In this document: positions 46,665-56,292 of the stretch, piece by piece
Layout: each line of letters opens with the position of its first letter
How positions within the stretch are numbered: the stretch's first letter is position 1
DNA from: Nostoc sp. B(2019)
GTDB taxonomy: Bacteria; Cyanobacteriota; Cyanobacteriia; Cyanobacteriales; Nostocaceae
DNA length: 64,000 nucleotides
NCBI RefSeq assembly: GCF_010091925.1
Contig: NZ_WVID01000015.1
Span: forward strand, 62,001-126,000
Direction: 5' to 3'
The notes under the pieces: model-generated
Told to the model about the DNA's origin: nothing
Seen by the model: the letters and a program-made list of their open reading frames with translations, nothing else
Databases searched by the model: none
Made by a program: the position numbers and the translations under genes

Positions 46665-46863
46665 GTGGGAATTGGGGAGATGAGGGAGATGAGGGAGCAG
46701 GGGAAGCAGGGGGAGCAGAGGGGCAGGGGGAGAATAAATACTGACTCTTGGCCCTTGACTTTTGACTTTTGAACGCCACTTGCTTTAAGCCGGGAAACCC
46801 GTCCAACGCAGTGGCTCCCCTTGACTTTTGACTCTTGACTCAACTGTTTTACAGGATTCGCTT
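46665..46863. repeat. G-rich and TTGACTTTTGACTC repeat block
   Basis: A purine-rich tract with GGGAGATGAGGGA and GGGGGAGCAGAGGGGCA units (46673-46731) is followed by TTGACTTTTGA units and a GCCGGGAAACCCGTCCAACG segment (46789-46808). It separates the substrate-binding protein gene from the ATPase gene of one operon. Confidence 0.65.
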
Positions 46864-48417
46864 ATGACAACAACTACTGAAACCTCTTTTTCTGATGCAC
46901 CAACCACCACCCCTGTATTAGAAATGCAAGGGATTGGAAAGCGATTTCATGGTGTACCTGCTCTCCAAAACGTCAATCTTACGATTTATCCAGGGGAGGT
47001 TCACGCCCTCATGGGTGAGAACGGGGCAGGCAAAAGCACATTGATGAAGATATTGGCTGGGGCTTACATTGCTGACGAAGGCGAGATTCGCATCAATGGT
47101 AGCCCTGTAAAAATTACCGATCCAGGTGCAGCACGTAAAGCTGGTATTAATCTGATTTATCAAGAACTAAATGTTGCACCCAATTTGACCGTTACCGAAA
47201 ATATTTTTATGGGTAGCGAGTTACAGCGAGGTCGATTTTTAGACCGTAAAGGTATGGAAATTGAAGCACAGCGAGTGCTCCAAAGCCTAGGAGCCAACTT
47301 TACAGCCCAGACTGTGGTTGGTAACTTGTCGATCGCCGAACAGCAACAGGTGGAAATTGCGCGGGCGCTGAAGGATAAAAGCCGCGTTTTGGTGATGGAT
47401 GAGCCAACAGCAGCCCTATCTGACCGCGAGACTGAGCATTTATTTGAGGTAATTCGCAAGCTGCGGAATGATGGCATTGCCATTATCTACATCAGCCACC
47501 GCATGGAAGAGATATACGCCCTGGCTGACCGGATTAGTGTGTTGCGTGATGGCCAATATATTGGTAGTCTCACACGGGATGAAATTTCTCCACAGCGATT
47601 GGTGCAGATGATGGTTGGTCGCCCTATGGAGGATTTTTACGAACATCAACGGCAAATGAATCCTGGGGCGGTGGTACTGGAAGTCAGAAATATCAGCGAC
47701 GGACGCAAGATTGAGCCGATGAGTTTAAAAATTCATGCTGGAGAGATTCTTGGTCTAGCGGGGCTAGTTGGTGCAGGACGTACGGAAGTATCCCGGCTGA
47801 TTTTTGGTGCTGATCACAAAGCAAGTGGTGAAGTATTCCTGAATGGTAAAAAACTAGATATTAATTCGCCCAGTGATGCCATTGCAGCCGGAATTGGTTA
47901 CGTCCCGGAAGACCGCAAAGACCAGGGTTTATTTCTGGAGATGAGTGCTCGTAAAAATATTGCCATCAACACACTCAAGCAAGATGCAAAGGCTGGCATC
48001 GTTAATTGGGGTTCAGTTAATCAGTTGGCAACGCAAGCGGTAGAAAACTTCAATATTCGGCTTGCCAATTTAGAAATTAGAGCAGTGGATCTTTCTGGTG
48101 GCAATCAGCAGAAACTATTGCTAGCGCGTTGGCTAGCCATTAAGCCGAGAGTATTGATGTTGGATGAGCCGACACGTGGCGTAGATATCGGTGCTAAAAG
48201 CGAAATTTACCGAATTATGAGCGAGTTGGCAGCACAAGGCGTTGCCATTCTCATGGTTTCCAGCGAACTAACAGAGGTTGTGGGAATGAGCGATCGCGTC
48301 CTAGTGATGCGAGAAGGACAGCTAGTGGGCGAACTTGATGGCAGTCCTGGTAAAGAAATTACCCAAGAAAAAATTATGCACTACGCAACTGGAGCATCGG
48401 AGGTACTAGGATCATGA
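46864..48417 (+). CDS. Sugar ABC transporter ATP-binding protein (RbsA/FrtB type)
   Basis: The 517-residue protein has two ABC domains. The first has Walker [12 protein letters not shown], signature [15 protein letters not shown] and Walker [12 protein letters not shown]; the second has a weak Walker A ([11 protein letters not shown]), signature [15 protein letters not shown] and [10 protein letters not shown], the usual asymmetry of RbsA/MglA proteins. ATG 46864 is preferred; an upstream TTG in repeat sequence is rejected. The stop overlaps the permease ATG by 4 bases (ATGA), showing translational coupling. Confidence 0.95.
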   Translation: MTTTTETSFSDAPTTTPVLEMQGIGKRFHGVPALQNVNLTIYPGEVHALMGENGAGKSTLMKILAGAYIADEGEIRINGSPVKITDPGAARKAGINLIYQELNVAPNLTVTENIFMGSELQRGRFLDRKGMEIEAQRVLQSLGANFTAQTVVGNLSIAEQQQVEIARALKDKSRVLVMDEPTAALSDRETEHLFEVIRKLRNDGIAIIYISHRMEEIYALADRISVLRDGQYIGSLTRDEISPQRLVQMMVGRPMEDFYEHQRQMNPGAVVLEVRNISDGRKIEPMSLKIHAGEILGLAGLVGAGRTEVSRLIFGADHKASGEVFLNGKKLDINSPSDAIAAGIGYVPEDRKDQGLFLEMSARKNIAINTLKQDAKAGIVNWGSVNQLATQAVENFNIRLANLEIRAVDLSGGNQQKLLLARWLAIKPRVLMLDEPTRGVDIGAKSEIYRIMSELAAQGVAILMVSSELTEVVGMSDRVLVMREGQLVGELDGSPGKEITQEKIMHYATGASEVLGS

Positions 48418-49412
48418 GTCATACGTTAAAGCCTGCCAATAACAGACTAGGCAAGGATTCAACATCGCGCAACCGTAAATCAATCAGCACTCTGCTTGAG
48501 GTTGCGGGTATTTTGCCAATCCTAGTACTTATCTGCATCTTATTTACGTTCCTTTCTCCTAACTTCCTCACAGGCGGCAACCTCGTCAACATATTGCGCC
48601 AGGCATCCATCAACATTGTGCTGGCAACAGGAATGACGTTTGTGATTCTGACCGGAGGTATCGACCTTTCAGTTGGGTCAATATTGGGTGTTTCTGCCGT
48701 AGTTGCCGTACTTGTATCCCTACTTCCTGCTTTAGGTTGGGTGGCTGTGCCCGCTGGTTTACTAACAGGATTGCTTTTAGGCTTAGTCAACGGCGCTCTG
48801 ATCACCTTTTTGGATGTACCGCCTTTTATTGTCACGCTGGGTTCACTCACTGCTTTGCGGGGTGCTGCCTTTTTGGTTGCCAACGGCACAACGGTAATTA
48901 ACCGCGAGATAAATTTTGCTTGGGTGGGTAATGACTATTTGGGGCCCCTTCCTTGGCTAGTAATTATTGCTCTACTGACTGTATTAGTCAGTTGGTTTGT
49001 CCTGAGACAAACTGTTTTAGGAGTGCAAATCTACGCTGTTGGTGGTAACGAACGGGCAGCACGATTAACTGGTATCAAAGTAAATCGCGTCTTGCTATTT
49101 GTCTATGGCGTCAGTGGAATGCTAGCGGGTTTAGCAGGAATAATGAGCGCCAGCCGTCTTTATAGTGCTACTGGCATGTTAGGTCAGGGTTACGAATTAG
49201 ATGCGATCGCGGCTGTGATTCTTGGTGGAACTAGCTTTACAGGCGGCATTGGTACGATTGGCGGAACCCTTCTAGGTGCATTGATCATTGCTGTTCTCAA
49301 CAATGGTTTGACCCTGTTGAACATGTCTTACTTCTGGCAACTAGTCGTCAAAGGTCTAGTAATTATTGTAGCGGTGATGATTGATCGCCTCCGCAGACGT
49401 TCCAGACGTTGA
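48414..49412 (+). CDS. Sugar ABC transporter permease (RbsC/FrtC type)
   Basis: The 332-residue protein has about nine or ten hydrophobic segments and the family motifs [14 protein letters not shown] and [20 protein letters not shown] short polar N-terminus precedes the first helix. It forms the membrane channel with the RbsA-type ATPase and overlaps its gene by 4 bases. The next gene, an MFS porter, follows after a 136-bp repeat-containing gap. The substrate remains a sugar or polyol, as for the binding protein. Confidence 0.94.
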   Translation: MSHTLKPANNRLGKDSTSRNRKSISTLLEVAGILPILVLICILFTFLSPNFLTGGNLVNILRQASINIVLATGMTFVILTGGIDLSVGSILGVSAVVAVLVSLLPALGWVAVPAGLLTGLLLGLVNGALITFLDVPPFIVTLGSLTALRGAAFLVANGTTVINREINFAWVGNDYLGPLPWLVIIALLTVLVSWFVLRQTVLGVQIYAVGGNERAARLTGIKVNRVLLFVYGVSGMLAGLAGIMSASRLYSATGMLGQGYELDAIAAVILGGTSFTGGIGTIGGTLLGALIIAVLNNGLTLLNMSYFWQLVVKGLVIIVAVMIDRLRRRSRR

Positions 49413-49429
49413 AAAATCGAGGGAACTCT

Positions 49430-49535
49430 TTACTGGGTAAGGAGGGAAAAGGTTAAAGGGCAAAGGGTAAAGCGATAATTCTTGCCTTTCCCCTTTACCC
49501 CTTTACCTTTCCCCAATCCCCAATCCCCAATATAT
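49430..49535. repeat. Low-complexity AAAGGG / CCCTTTACC block
   Basis: Purine-rich GGAGGGAAAAGGTTAAAGGG units pair with CCTTTCCCCTTTACCCC units, and CCCCAAT triplicates follow (49509-49530). The inverted pairing could form a hairpin between the permease and MFS genes. Confidence 0.6.
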
Positions 49536-49548
49536 ATAAGTTATAACC

Positions 49549-50949
49549 ATGTCTTCCACTACTACTCGTCGTAAATCCAACACGTTTTACGTCATTCTAA
49601 TTGCTGGTGCTGCTGCTCTCGGCGGCTTCTTATTCGGTTTTGACACTGCTGTGATCAACGGTGCGGTTACAGCTATCTCCAAAGCCTTTAACGCCAACAG
49701 TGTACAGATTGGCCTTGCCGTGTCATTGGCATTGTTGGGGTCTGCGGTTGGAGCCATCTATGCAGGGAAGATCGCTGATCGTTATGGTCGAGTCAAGGCA
49801 ATGGTGGCAGCTTCGGTGTTGTTTACCATCAGTGCCATTGGTTCCGGGCTTCCCTTTGGAATTTGGGATTTTACCTTTTGGCGGGTATTGGGTGGGCTTG
49901 CAGTCGGTGCTGCTAGCGTTATTGCGCCAGCTTACATTGCCGAGTGTTCTCCCACACATTTACGGGGAAGACTAGGATCTCTGCAACAATTAGCGATCGT
50001 GGTTGGGATTTTCATTGCACTACTATGCAACTACTTTATCGCCGTATCAGCAGGTTCAGCAGAGTCGCCGTTTTTGTTTGGAATCGCCGCTTGGCGCTGG
50101 ATGTTTTGGACGGAAATTCCTCCAGCCGTACTCTACGGAATGTCAGCTTTAATGATTCCCGAATCTCCCCGGTACTTGGTTGCTCAAGGACGGGAGCCAG
50201 AAGCAGCTAACGTTCTGACCAAGATTTTGGGGGGGAACGTGCTGGCGAAAATCGAAGAAATTCGGCAAACAGTACTTCGAGAGCGTGAGCCGAGGTTTTC
50301 TGACCTCTTAGGCAGAAATGGTGGACTCCTTCGGATTGTTTGGATCGGAATAGGTTTATCTGTCTTCCAACAATTCGTTGGGATTAATGTGATCTTCTAC
50401 TACAGCAGCGTTTTGTGGCGAGCAGTTGGGTTTTCCGAACAAAGTTCCCTAACGATTACGGTGATTACAGGAGCCGTCAACATTATTACAACACTGATTG
50501 CGATCGCCTTCGTAGACAAATTTGGTCGCAAGCCTTTGCTGATCCTAGGGTCACTAGGCATGACCCTAACATTGGGGACGATGGCTACTATTTTTGGAAC
50601 CGCTCAGCTAGATGCTGCTGGTAATCCCACCTTGAGCGGCTCAGCGGGTATTGTAGCTCTCCTAGCAGCTAACCTCTATGTGTTTTGCTTCGGTTTCTCC
50701 TGGGGGCCAGTAGTCTGGGTGCTATTGGGAGAAATGTTTAACAACAAGATTCGAGGTGCTGCACTTTCAGTTGCAGCTGCAATGCAATGGGTTGCGAACT
50801 TCGCCATTTCCACGACATTTCCTCCTATACTGCAATATTTTGGGTTAGGTTCTGCCTATGGTCTTTATACAACCGCGGCAGCCATCTCTTTGTTCTTCGT
50901 TCTCTTTTTTATTAAGGAAACCAAAGGAATTGAATTAGAAGACATGTAA
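49549..50949 (+). CDS. Sugar porter MFS transporter (GlcP-like)
   Basis: The 466-residue protein has twelve predicted membrane segments and sugar-porter signatures: GFLFGFDTAVINGAV, IADRYGRVKAM, PESPRYLVAQGREPEA between helices 6 and 7, QQFVGINVIFYYSS, and VDKFGRKPLL. It should move a hexose or polyol with protons across the cytoplasmic membrane. Its place after an RbsC-type permease and before an epimerase and porin resembles the Nostoc glcP region; glucose is therefore one candidate and inositol another. ATG 49549 is clear. Confidence 0.93.
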   Translation: MSSTTTRRKSNTFYVILIAGAAALGGFLFGFDTAVINGAVTAISKAFNANSVQIGLAVSLALLGSAVGAIYAGKIADRYGRVKAMVAASVLFTISAIGSGLPFGIWDFTFWRVLGGLAVGAASVIAPAYIAECSPTHLRGRLGSLQQLAIVVGIFIALLCNYFIAVSAGSAESPFLFGIAAWRWMFWTEIPPAVLYGMSALMIPESPRYLVAQGREPEAANVLTKILGGNVLAKIEEIRQTVLREREPRFSDLLGRNGGLLRIVWIGIGLSVFQQFVGINVIFYYSSVLWRAVGFSEQSSLTITVITGAVNIITTLIAIAFVDKFGRKPLLILGSLGMTLTLGTMATIFGTAQLDAAGNPTLSGSAGIVALLAANLYVFCFGFSWGPVVWVLLGEMFNNKIRGAALSVAAAMQWVANFAISTTFPPILQYFGLGSAYGLYTTAAAISLFFVLFFIKETKGIELEDM

Positions 50950-51240
50950 TTAACATCAAACTAGTAGTTCACCAACCCAAAAATGCTGAGTGAAGACTGG
51001 GGAAAGGGGAAAGGTTAAAAGGAAAGGGATTAAAAATATGCACTCTTTTCCCTTTAAAAAGCCAAGTTTCTTTGGCAGACTAGACTATTAGAGCTACCTT
51101 CTAATTAGCTAGAAAACAAAACGTATTACATTTTCATTGAGCATTTGAACACAATTCAAAATTAGGTATTGCTGAATTGGAGCATGTGTGTCTCTGCGTA
51201 AGATTCTCATACTTATATTTAGCAATGCCAAAAATTAATA

Positions 51241-52341
51241 ATGCCCACATCAGTAAATATGTCAAACCATCATCGGTCAGATAATAATACAAACAACACA
51301 ACTCCAAAAGTTGGTATCGTCCAAGAAAATTTTGGTGAAGTAGATAATCACCCAGTTGATCTATTTACATTTACTAACAAAAAAGGTGAGCAAGTCAAAA
51401 TCACCAATTATGGAGGTATCATTACTGCATGGATTTCAGCAGATAAAAATGAAAACAAATCAAGTATCGTCATCGGATATAATAATTTAGAAAGCTACTT
51501 AGCAAAACCACCCTATTTTGGTGCTTTGATTGGTCGCTTTGCTAATCGGATTGCAAAAGGAAAATTCCAGATTGGCGAAGAAGCCTATTCGTTAAATATC
51601 AACAATGGCGAAAATCATCTACACGGCGGCAACAAAGGTTTTGACAAAGTAGTATGGGATGCGAAAATTATTGATAGTGATACACCTGCATTACTACTAA
51701 GCTATCTGAGTGAGGATGGAGAAGAGGGTTATCCTGGCAACTTAGAAGTAATGGTTCGTTACTCGTTTACAGACGATAACGAACTAAAAATTGAATATAA
51801 CGCCAAAACAGATAAATCGACCCCGGTTAATTTAACCAATCATTCTTATTTCAATTTAACAGGCGATGTCAGCAATACAAGCTTAAATCATACCCTAATG
51901 ATTGATGCAGATAACTACACGCCTACAGATAGCAATAGTATTCCTACAGGTGAAATCAAATCAGTAATAGGTACTGCCTTTGATTTTAAACAACCTAAAA
52001 AAATTGGTGTAAGAATCAACGAAGTTGGTGGATATGATCATAATTATGTGTTGAATAAAAAAGATGATTTAGTCAGCCCAATAGCAATATTAACTGACGA
52101 TATAAGTGGCAGAAAATTAGAAGTATTTACAGACCAGCCGGGCATACAGTTTTATTCAGGCAATAAGCTAGATGGCACACTCAAAACTGATGACGGCAAA
52201 GCAATTGAAAAATATGCAGCAGTATGTTTAGAAACGCAGCATTTTCCCAATTCGCCCAATGAGTCTGCATTCCCGTCTGTAATACTACATCCCGGCGAAA
52301 AATATCAGACAACAACCAAATACAAACTTTCGCTTCAATAA
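51241..52341 (+). CDS. Aldose 1-epimerase (mutarotase)
   Basis: The 366-residue protein belongs to the GalM family, which interconverts alpha and beta anomers of hexoses. Seen are ITNYGGIITAWI, GRFANRIAKGKF, NGENHLHGGNKGFDKVVW (catalytic His region), NLTNHSYFNLTG (second His), GYDHNYVLN and CLETQHFPNSPN (catalytic Glu). No signal peptide is visible. Its location in the uptake island suggests it prepares imported sugar for kinases. In N. punctiforme a similarly placed gene is part of the hrm/glcP region, recalled from literature. Confidence 0.92.
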   Translation: MPTSVNMSNHHRSDNNTNNTTPKVGIVQENFGEVDNHPVDLFTFTNKKGEQVKITNYGGIITAWISADKNENKSSIVIGYNNLESYLAKPPYFGALIGRFANRIAKGKFQIGEEAYSLNINNGENHLHGGNKGFDKVVWDAKIIDSDTPALLLSYLSEDGEEGYPGNLEVMVRYSFTDDNELKIEYNAKTDKSTPVNLTNHSYFNLTGDVSNTSLNHTLMIDADNYTPTDSNSIPTGEIKSVIGTAFDFKQPKKIGVRINEVGGYDHNYVLNKKDDLVSPIAILTDDISGRKLEVFTDQPGIQFYSGNKLDGTLKTDDGKAIEKYAAVCLETQHFPNSPNESAFPSVILHPGEKYQTTTKYKLSLQ

Positions 52342-52497
52342 AAACCACACGCACAAGCGATAAGTTCTGTTTATAAGCGGGTTTCCCGGTGTAGGAAACT
52401 TTTCAAGCTAGGAGCATGATTTTTAGGCATGGGGAATAAGGCATAAGGAAGACTATGCCCTATGCCCTATGCTTTATCCCTTTGAAGTCAAAATTCA

Positions 52498-54108
52498 ATG
52501 ATCAAAATTCTTTTTCATCGCTTTTTCCTGCTATTTTTGGCAGTTCCAGCAGTCTGGGCAGCACCTTCAGAGGATACTAGTACAGCAAATGCTGATGACA
52601 GCTTGCAGGCACAAGTTACTTCTGTTTCCCAGCTTTCCGATGTCAAACCGAGCGATTGGGCGTTCCAGGCATTACAATCACTGGTTGAACGCTACGGCTG
52701 TATTGTAGGTTATTCCGACTCCACCTATCGTGGCAACCGTGCCTTGAGCCGTTACGAGTTTGCAGCTGGTTTAAATGCTTGCATGGATCGAGTCAGCGAA
52801 TTGATTGCTGTGGGTACGAATGATTTAGTCAAAAAAGAAGACTTGGCAATCCTGCAAAAATTACAAGAAGAGTTTGCGGCAGAACTAACAACTCTGCGTG
52901 GGCGGGTGGATGTGCTGGAGGCACGTGCAGCGACACTGGAGGAACAGCAATTTTCTACTACTACTAGACTGAATGCTCAAATTATTACTGCGGTGAGTGA
53001 TACCTTTGGTAGTAGGGTGGGTGGCGAACGCGATCAATCTCAAATTTACTTTGCCGATCGCGGCCGTCTCAACTTTGAGAGCAGCTTTACAGGCAAAGAT
53101 TTGTTACGCGTGCGCCTGGAGTTTGGAAACTTCCTGAATTCCAATAGCACAAGCCAAATTGCGTCAGCGACAGGTACGGGAATGACGCGGTTAAACTTCG
53201 ATAGTGGTAGCAACAATACACTTTTTATTCCCCACATCCGTTACTACTTCCCAGTCAGTGATTCTCTTGCCTTTATCGTTGGGCCTACAGGTATAGGCTA
53301 CACCGATATTACAGATACCGTGACTCCTGCAACGATCGCTGATGATGGTAACGGGGTTCCCTCACTTTTTGGCTCATACAGTCTTCTTTTCCGGCGGGGT
53401 GGGGGTGGTGCAGCCGCTAACTGGAAAATTACCAATGACTTGGTTCTCACCTTGGGTTATTTAGCAAACATTCCCAATGTTTCACTGGCGAGAAACGGGT
53501 TATTTGATGGCGGCTACAACGCTCTGGCACACCTGACGTATTACGGCAAACAAGGATCTCTTGGTGTTGCTTTCTCTCATGGCTACACCCCTGGTGGTTC
53601 TGTAGATATCACATCTGGAACAGGTAGTCTGCTTTCAGGTGCTCCTTTTGGCAACAGCATTGCCACTTCCAACAGTATTGTAGGTGTACAGGGATACTAT
53701 CGCTTTTCTCCACATTTCCAGATCCACACTTGGGGTGGATACATTTGGGCAACTGCCAATAACTCTGGTTTTAGTAATGTTTCCAATGGCAGAGGTGGAA
53801 CAGATTCTCTGTTCGTGAACAATGGTGACAATGCTAATGTCTGGTTCGGGGCGATCGGTATGTCGTTTCCAGATGTGGGGGGTAAGGGCAATCTACCGGG
53901 GATTCTTTTTGGTTTACCCCCCCGTGTGTCTAACAGCGATGTTCGTGAAGAAAGGGACAACTCTTACCACATAGAAGCATTTTATCGCTGGCGAATGAAC
54001 GACAACATTTCAGTAACTCCTGGTTTGTGGGTAATTCTCAACCCGGAAAACGACAGCAGCAATGATCCGCAGTATGTTGGTGTGATTCGCACTACATTCG
54101 ATTTCTAA
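52498..54108 (+). CDS. SLH-domain porin (OprB-like / iron uptake porin family)
   Basis: The 536-residue protein has a signal peptide (FFLLFLAVPAVWA), an SLH domain (about 45-100, VKPSDWAFQALQSLVERYGC), a coiled coil (about 115-155) and a C-terminal beta-barrel ending in TTFDF with a terminal Phe. This is the standard cyanobacterial outer-membrane porin layout, named for iron or for carbohydrate (OprB) in databases. Its place after the sugar transport genes suggests passage of sugar. ATG 52498 is the start. A small AGCACT hairpin follows. Confidence 0.92.
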   Translation: MIKILFHRFFLLFLAVPAVWAAPSEDTSTANADDSLQAQVTSVSQLSDVKPSDWAFQALQSLVERYGCIVGYSDSTYRGNRALSRYEFAAGLNACMDRVSELIAVGTNDLVKKEDLAILQKLQEEFAAELTTLRGRVDVLEARAATLEEQQFSTTTRLNAQIITAVSDTFGSRVGGERDQSQIYFADRGRLNFESSFTGKDLLRVRLEFGNFLNSNSTSQIASATGTGMTRLNFDSGSNNTLFIPHIRYYFPVSDSLAFIVGPTGIGYTDITDTVTPATIADDGNGVPSLFGSYSLLFRRGGGGAAANWKITNDLVLTLGYLANIPNVSLARNGLFDGGYNALAHLTYYGKQGSLGVAFSHGYTPGGSVDITSGTGSLLSGAPFGNSIATSNSIVGVQGYYRFSPHFQIHTWGGYIWATANNSGFSNVSNGRGGTDSLFVNNGDNANVWFGAIGMSFPDVGGKGNLPGILFGLPPRVSNSDVREERDNSYHIEAFYRWRMNDNISVTPGLWVILNPENDSSNDPQYVGVIRTTFDF

Positions 54109-54132
54109 ATCTATGTAGATGGGGATTTTTTC

Positions 54133-54146
54133 AGCACTAAAGTGCT
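54133..54146. repeat. AGCACTAAAGTGCT hairpin
   Basis: A perfect 6-bp dyad with an AA centre, followed by TACTACGAA. It is a common short Nostoc repeat and lies between convergent genes. It lacks a T-run on either strand. Confidence 0.5.
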
Positions 54147-54168
54147 TACTACGAACCTCTCAGAACCA

Positions 54169-55230
54169 CTAGTTACTAGCAATTTCACAGATCACCATGA
54201 TACGTGATAAGTATTTGTCTGTACTATAGTGAACGAGTTTTAGTCCAGCTTGTTCTATTTCTTGGAGAAGTTCAGGTATTTCATACTTGTGATGTCTCCA
54301 AATAGTAATCTCCTCACCTTTAAAAATTTCCAGATTCTTATTTATTCCCTGAGAACAGAAATTTATAGTGTAATTATGATGGAGTTTCATGTTGGCAACT
54401 ATACTATCTGTTTGGGAATCATACTTTCTCACAAGTTCGCAATCTTCAGATCTAATGCCAATTTTGTTTTTAATCCATCCATATATTTCTTCTGCATGAT
54501 ACTTGCAGCCACCTCTGACGCTGCCATCCCATTTAGAGTTAGAACCAGTTTCGTTAGTAAACACCAAAAAATCATTCTTCTTCATGCTGTCTCGAAAGTT
54601 TTTGAGGACTTTATTTCTATTATGATGATTGCCAATTGTTACCCCTAAGTGCAAAAATATATTTGCTGTATTGTCATTTCCATGATTAGCTTGATTTTTT
54701 AACAAAGCTTGGGGAATACAACTATTTTCTATGTCAATTGTCTGACTGTTAAACTCGATTAGCGGGAACCATTTACTAAAATTTCTTCTGGATAAGTTAA
54801 GTAATTCTTCACTAATATCTAAGGCAATATATTTATGAATTTTTTTTAATCTATTAAGTCTATCAATAAAATTTTTAACAGGATATGAATTTCCTGAACC
54901 TACATCGATAATATTGACTTGATCACAATTTTGAATACTGCCATTAATATATTCAAAATTAGTTTTTAAAAGGTCAATTTCTACACTTGATGTCCGATAC
55001 CATTTAGGAATAATATATTTTACATAAAAATTATCCCAAATTTTTGCTCCTCTACCTTTGTAAGAGTACTTTAGAGGTATTTCTCGTCTAACTTCTAATG
55101 CATGAATTATTCCTAAAACTTCTTGTTCAGAAAAAATAGAGTAGAACTCAGAATTTGGCTTTGCTATGCGACTAATAGGAGTTGCGATATCCGAGGGAAG
55201 CTGTGAATTGCTATGAAAATTTGTAGCCAT
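54169..55230 (-). CDS. EgtD-family SAM-dependent methyltransferase (Methyltransf_33)
   Basis: The 353-residue protein has the Methyltransf_33 layout of EgtD-like enzymes: IPLKYSYKGRGAKIWDNF, motif I IIDVGSGNSYPVKNF, LGVTIGNHHNRNKVL and FTNETGSNSKWDG. EgtD trimethylates histidine in ergothioneine synthesis; no EgtB partner is near and the sequence is diverged, so the substrate is open. The base composition is more AT-rich than its neighbours. The ATG at 55230 fits. It converges on the porin gene across 60 bp. Confidence 0.75.
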   Translation of the reverse strand: MATNFHSNSQLPSDIATPISRIAKPNSEFYSIFSEQEVLGIIHALEVRREIPLKYSYKGRGAKIWDNFYVKYIIPKWYRTSSVEIDLLKTNFEYINGSIQNCDQVNIIDVGSGNSYPVKNFIDRLNRLKKIHKYIALDISEELLNLSRRNFSKWFPLIEFNSQTIDIENSCIPQALLKNQANHGNDNTANIFLHLGVTIGNHHNRNKVLKNFRDSMKKNDFLVFTNETGSNSKWDGSVRGGCKYHAEEIYGWIKNKIGIRSEDCELVRKYDSQTDSIVANMKLHHNYTINFCSQGINKNLEIFKGEEITIWRHHKYEIPELLQEIEQAGLKLVHYSTDKYLSRIMVICEIASN

Positions 55231-55696
55231 TATTCTTGTTCTTTGGTTGCTTTAGCTATTTAAGTGCATTAGTATTCATCACCAGTGTCTCTACTCTACT
55301 GTTGCGAGTGTACGGAATTGTATTATCTGCAAACAGGCTTAGTTGCTGGAGTTTCTGGGTGTACTGAACCCGACGCTTTGTCATGATAAAGCATGGCAGG
55401 GGGTGCAATACGCTTTGTTTACTGCGATCGCCTTGATTTATTGAGCTTTTTATTCTCCAGGTAGCCTAAAAGACAACCGCTTGGTTTTTTCTGAGAGGAA
55501 AATTGTGTATTTGGGTTTTCATCAAGAATTTTTTGGGTATCTATCTACACAAGCCACACTCATGCTCTAAAATAAGGAGGGCAATACCGTTTGACTCTCA
55601 GCTTCGGTTTGTCTTTGTTTACTTCGAGCGCGATCGCTTAGTCTAAATATTCAAAAAATAAGCTCTTGATTGAACTAAAAGGTGATTTCACTCCTT
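55231..55696. other. Intergenic gap
   Basis: About 465 bases between divergent genes. A HIP1 site is near 55630. No gene, RNA or repeat that I can defend is seen. Confidence 0.4.
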
Positions 55697-55930
55697 ATGA
55701 AGCATCATATTTGCGACTTTGAAGCAACTCAGGAATGGCTCACCCTTGAATCAGTTGATTATATTGCCGAGTGTTTGGAGGCTTGCGAATCGCTGGAAAT
55801 GCTGGCTGACTTACGCGCAATCTTTCCACGCCAAGCTTTACGCTCAGCAAGTATTCAGGTAAGTGATGTTCAGCGCCAAAGACTCGTTCAGTGGTTGCAG
55901 CTGTTAAACCAGGAGCAAGCAGCTGCATAA
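55697..55930 (+). CDS. Small hypothetical protein (77 aa)
   Basis: From ATG 55697 the product is MKHHICDFEATQEWL followed by a helical, Leu/Ala/Gln-rich body (VDYIAECLEACESLEMLADL) with three Cys. An in-frame GTG at 55682 is the alternative start. It is soluble. No family is recognised with certainty; small proteins of this look are common in Nostoc. It converges on a membrane-protein gene. Confidence 0.55.
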   Translation: MKHHICDFEATQEWLTLESVDYIAECLEACESLEMLADLRAIFPRQALRSASIQVSDVQRQRLVQWLQLLNQEQAAA

Positions 55931-55965
55931 AGATACTATCTTACGCTTCAAACAGTTATCATTAT

Positions 55966-56292
55966 TCACTGATTGTCGATTAAATTACTGTTCTTTTCTT
56001 CAAATAATTCTAATAACCCTATTGTACCTACGAAAAACGTGTAAGTACCATATTGCATTGAATCCTTTCTTTTTGAAGGTGCATACAAAGCTGCTGCTAT
56101 TCCCTCAATTAAATGCGCCACCAGAGCAAAACGTTCTATCCAAAAAATAAAATTTAAATTATTAGGCAATTTTTGATTAGTCAAGGTGGCGTAGATATTT
56201 CCTACTTCCCATGCAATTGCACTAGCTATAAAAAATATAGAAATAACTTTTATAACAGTAAACAATTTCTTCTTTTTCTGCTTTATATTCAT
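55966..56292 (-). CDS. Small membrane protein of unknown function
   Basis: From ATG 56292 the product is 108 residues: a basic start (MNIKQKKKKLFTVIK), a hydrophobic segment (VISIFFIASAIAWEVGNIY), a second (FIFWIERFALVAHLIEGIAAAL) and a third near the C-terminus (YTFFVGTIGLLELF). ATG 56325 in the same frame is possible; AAAGA lies 5 bp before the chosen start. The three-helix pattern suggests an integral membrane protein. No function is known. Confidence 0.6.
   Translation of the reverse strand: MNIKQKKKKLFTVIKVISIFFIASAIAWEVGNIYATLTNQKLPNNLNFIFWIERFALVAHLIEGIAAALYAPSKRKDSMQYGTYTFFVGTIGLLELFEEKNSNLIDNQ

Noticed and set aside
48419-48889. 156-residue frame antisense to the RbsC-type permease
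   Set aside because: It is the complement of a strongly conserved membrane protein gene, and its Thr/Pro/Lys-rich composition is typical of shadow frames.
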